DNA of 5,459 nucleotides from Rhizobiaceae bacterium (GTDB lineage Bacteria; Pseudomonadota; Alphaproteobacteria; Rhizobiales; Rhizobiaceae): NCBI GenBank assembly GCA_020696915.1, contig JAJFMR010000222.1, forward strand, positions 1 to 5,459, read 5' to 3'. Each line of letters opens with the position of its first letter. The stretch's first letter is position 1. Below the pieces are notes generated by a model. The model saw only the letters and a list, made by a program, of their open reading frames with translations. It was not told where the DNA came from and did no database searches. The position numbers were made by a program, and so were the translations under genes. This document shows positions 4,575 to 5,459 of this stretch, one piece after another.

Positions 4575-5459
4575 TCAGCCGGCCGGCTCGACGATGTCGA
4601 GGCCGGCATTGCGGTCGAGCACATAGACCAATCCGTTCTCCACATAGACATCGTTGCTTTGCGGCGCCTTCTGCCCCGGAAAGGGCTCGGGAATGTACCA
4701 GCCTACCTCTTCCGGCGCGGTCGGATCCTTGATGTCGATGACGCGCAGGCCGCCACCGAACCAGGCGCAGTAGAGCCTGTCGCCCTCGACCCGCTCCTGG
4801 AACTGGTGCGCGCCGAAGCGGGCGCCGGTTCGGGCATAAGGCGAATCCATCTCGCTCAGATGGAACATGCCGAGCGGCTTGATATCGCCGCGGTTCTCCA
4901 CGTCGAGGAGCCAGAGGCCGCCATGCAACTGGCCCTTGACGTGGTCATGCTCCTCGTCGACCGCGACTGCGACCTGCCGCCCGTTGTAGCGCGTCGGCAC
5001 CGGCACGACCGTATGGGTCGGCTCGGGAAAAGGCGGATGGTAGTTGAATTCGCCGATCGTCTTCAGATTGGTTATGTCGGAACAGTCGATTACCCTGACG
5101 CCAGCATACCAGACGGCCGCCCAAAGCTCATTGCCGAAGCGCATGGCGTGGTGCAGGCGATTGCGCTGGCCGGCCCAGAACGGCGTCTCGCCTGCCGCGA
5201 GGTTCTGCCCCGGCATCCACCATCGCGATACCTCGGCGGGCCTCGTCGGGTCGGCCATGTCGTAGACGACCAGGATATTGCCCTGGAAACCGTCCATCTC
5301 GGTCGAGATATAGGCGTAGCGCTCGTCCGCATCGAAGCGGTGCACGCCGACCCCTCCGGTCCGGACGTAAGCCAGTTCCCTCGGCTTCGCCTTGTCCGAC
5401 ACATCCCAGACCTTGAAGCCGCCGTCCTTGTAGCCGTGCTCGATATTCCGGCGCACGCG
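4575..5459 (-). CDS. LVIVD-repeat beta-propeller protein (partial, N-terminus beyond window)
   Basis: The frame is open through the window edge, so the 294 residues seen lack the true start. A GTG near the edge (5454-5456) is in mid-blade and is not a credible start. Six copies of the LVIVD-type motif are visible: GGFKVWDVSD, NILVVYDMADP, AGVRVIDCSD, GGLWLLDVEN, GGLRVIDIKDP and the terminal AGLDIVEPAG. They recur about every 50-60 residues, which matches propeller blades. Four blades carry a histidine just before the next strand (VHRF, LHHAM, PTHTV, GAHQF), plus a HDH cluster in DEEHDHVKG. Proteins of this family are mostly uncharacterised and often exported; whether this one has a signal peptide cannot be seen. 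The aldo/keto reductase follows 50 bases downstream on the same strand. Function unknown; the histidine pattern hints at a metal site, as in the propeller-fold SBP56/methanethiol oxidase family, but that is inference. Confidence 0.85.
   Translation of the reverse strand, partial: RVRRNIEHGYKDGGFKVWDVSDKAKPRELAYVRTGGVGVHRFDADERYAYISTEMDGFQGNILVVYDMADPTRPAEVSRWWMPGQNLAAGETPFWAGQRNRLHHAMRFGNELWAAVWYAGVRVIDCSDITNLKTIGEFNYHPPFPEPTHTVVPVPTRYNGRQVAVAVDEEHDHVKGQLHGGLWLLDVENRGDIKPLGMFHLSEMDSPYARTGARFGAHQFQERVEGDRLYCAWFGGGLRVIDIKDPTAPEEVGWYIPEPFPGQKAPQSNDVYVENGLVYVLDRNAGLDIVEPAG

Noticed and set aside
4577..4588. 12-base palindrome AGCCGGCCGGCT at the end of the LVIVD gene
   Set aside because: It has no loop and lies within the last codons; GC-rich palindromes of this kind are frequent by chance here, and no T-tract follows.
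3367..4626. 419-codon plus-strand open frame opposite the aldo/keto reductase
   Set aside because: The minus-strand reductase has a complete catalytic tetrad and a good ribosome site. The plus-strand product is low-complexity Arg/Ala-rich and runs into the end of the LVIVD gene.

Overview
The window looks like the chromosome (or a large replicon) of a GC-rich alphaproteobacterium, most plausibly a Hyphomicrobiales/rhizobial-type methylotroph. This rests on the high GC of the coding regions and on the strong resemblance, from memory, of the central protein to rhizobial and Methylorubrum XoxF5 enzymes. No database search was possible, so the taxonomic call is inference.

All five supported genes lie on the minus strand, so transcription runs from high to low coordinates. 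In transcription order they are: (1) a 5'-truncated LVIVD-repeat beta-propeller protein (4575-5459, start outside the window); (2) an NADP-type aldo/keto reductase (3538-4524), 50 bases downstream and probably co-transcribed with it; (3) a 582-base non-coding interval (2956-3537) holding several inverted repeats and an AT-rich promoter-like island; (4) xoxF, a lanthanide-type PQQ methanol dehydrogenase (1051-2955); (5) a 147-base spacer with two tandem stem-loops; (6) a small four-cysteine c-type cytochrome, the xoxG position (376-903); (7) the start of xoxJ, a periplasmic solute-binding-like protein (1-372, C-terminus outside the window).

xoxF, the cytochrome and xoxJ form the recognised lanthanide methanol-oxidation module. 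XoxF oxidises methanol in the periplasm with PQQ and a lanthanide ion. The cytochrome is the expected electron acceptor, and XoxJ is thought to assist XoxF maturation or activity. The Asp-x-Asp signature that separates lanthanide-type from calcium-type enzymes is directly visible. The LVIVD protein and the reductase have no established place in this module. They are the least explained part of the window, and the propeller's regularly placed histidines deserve attention.

No tRNA, rRNA, CRISPR array, insertion sequence or phage gene was recognised. Long plus-strand open frames exist but are antisense shadows of the minus-strand genes.
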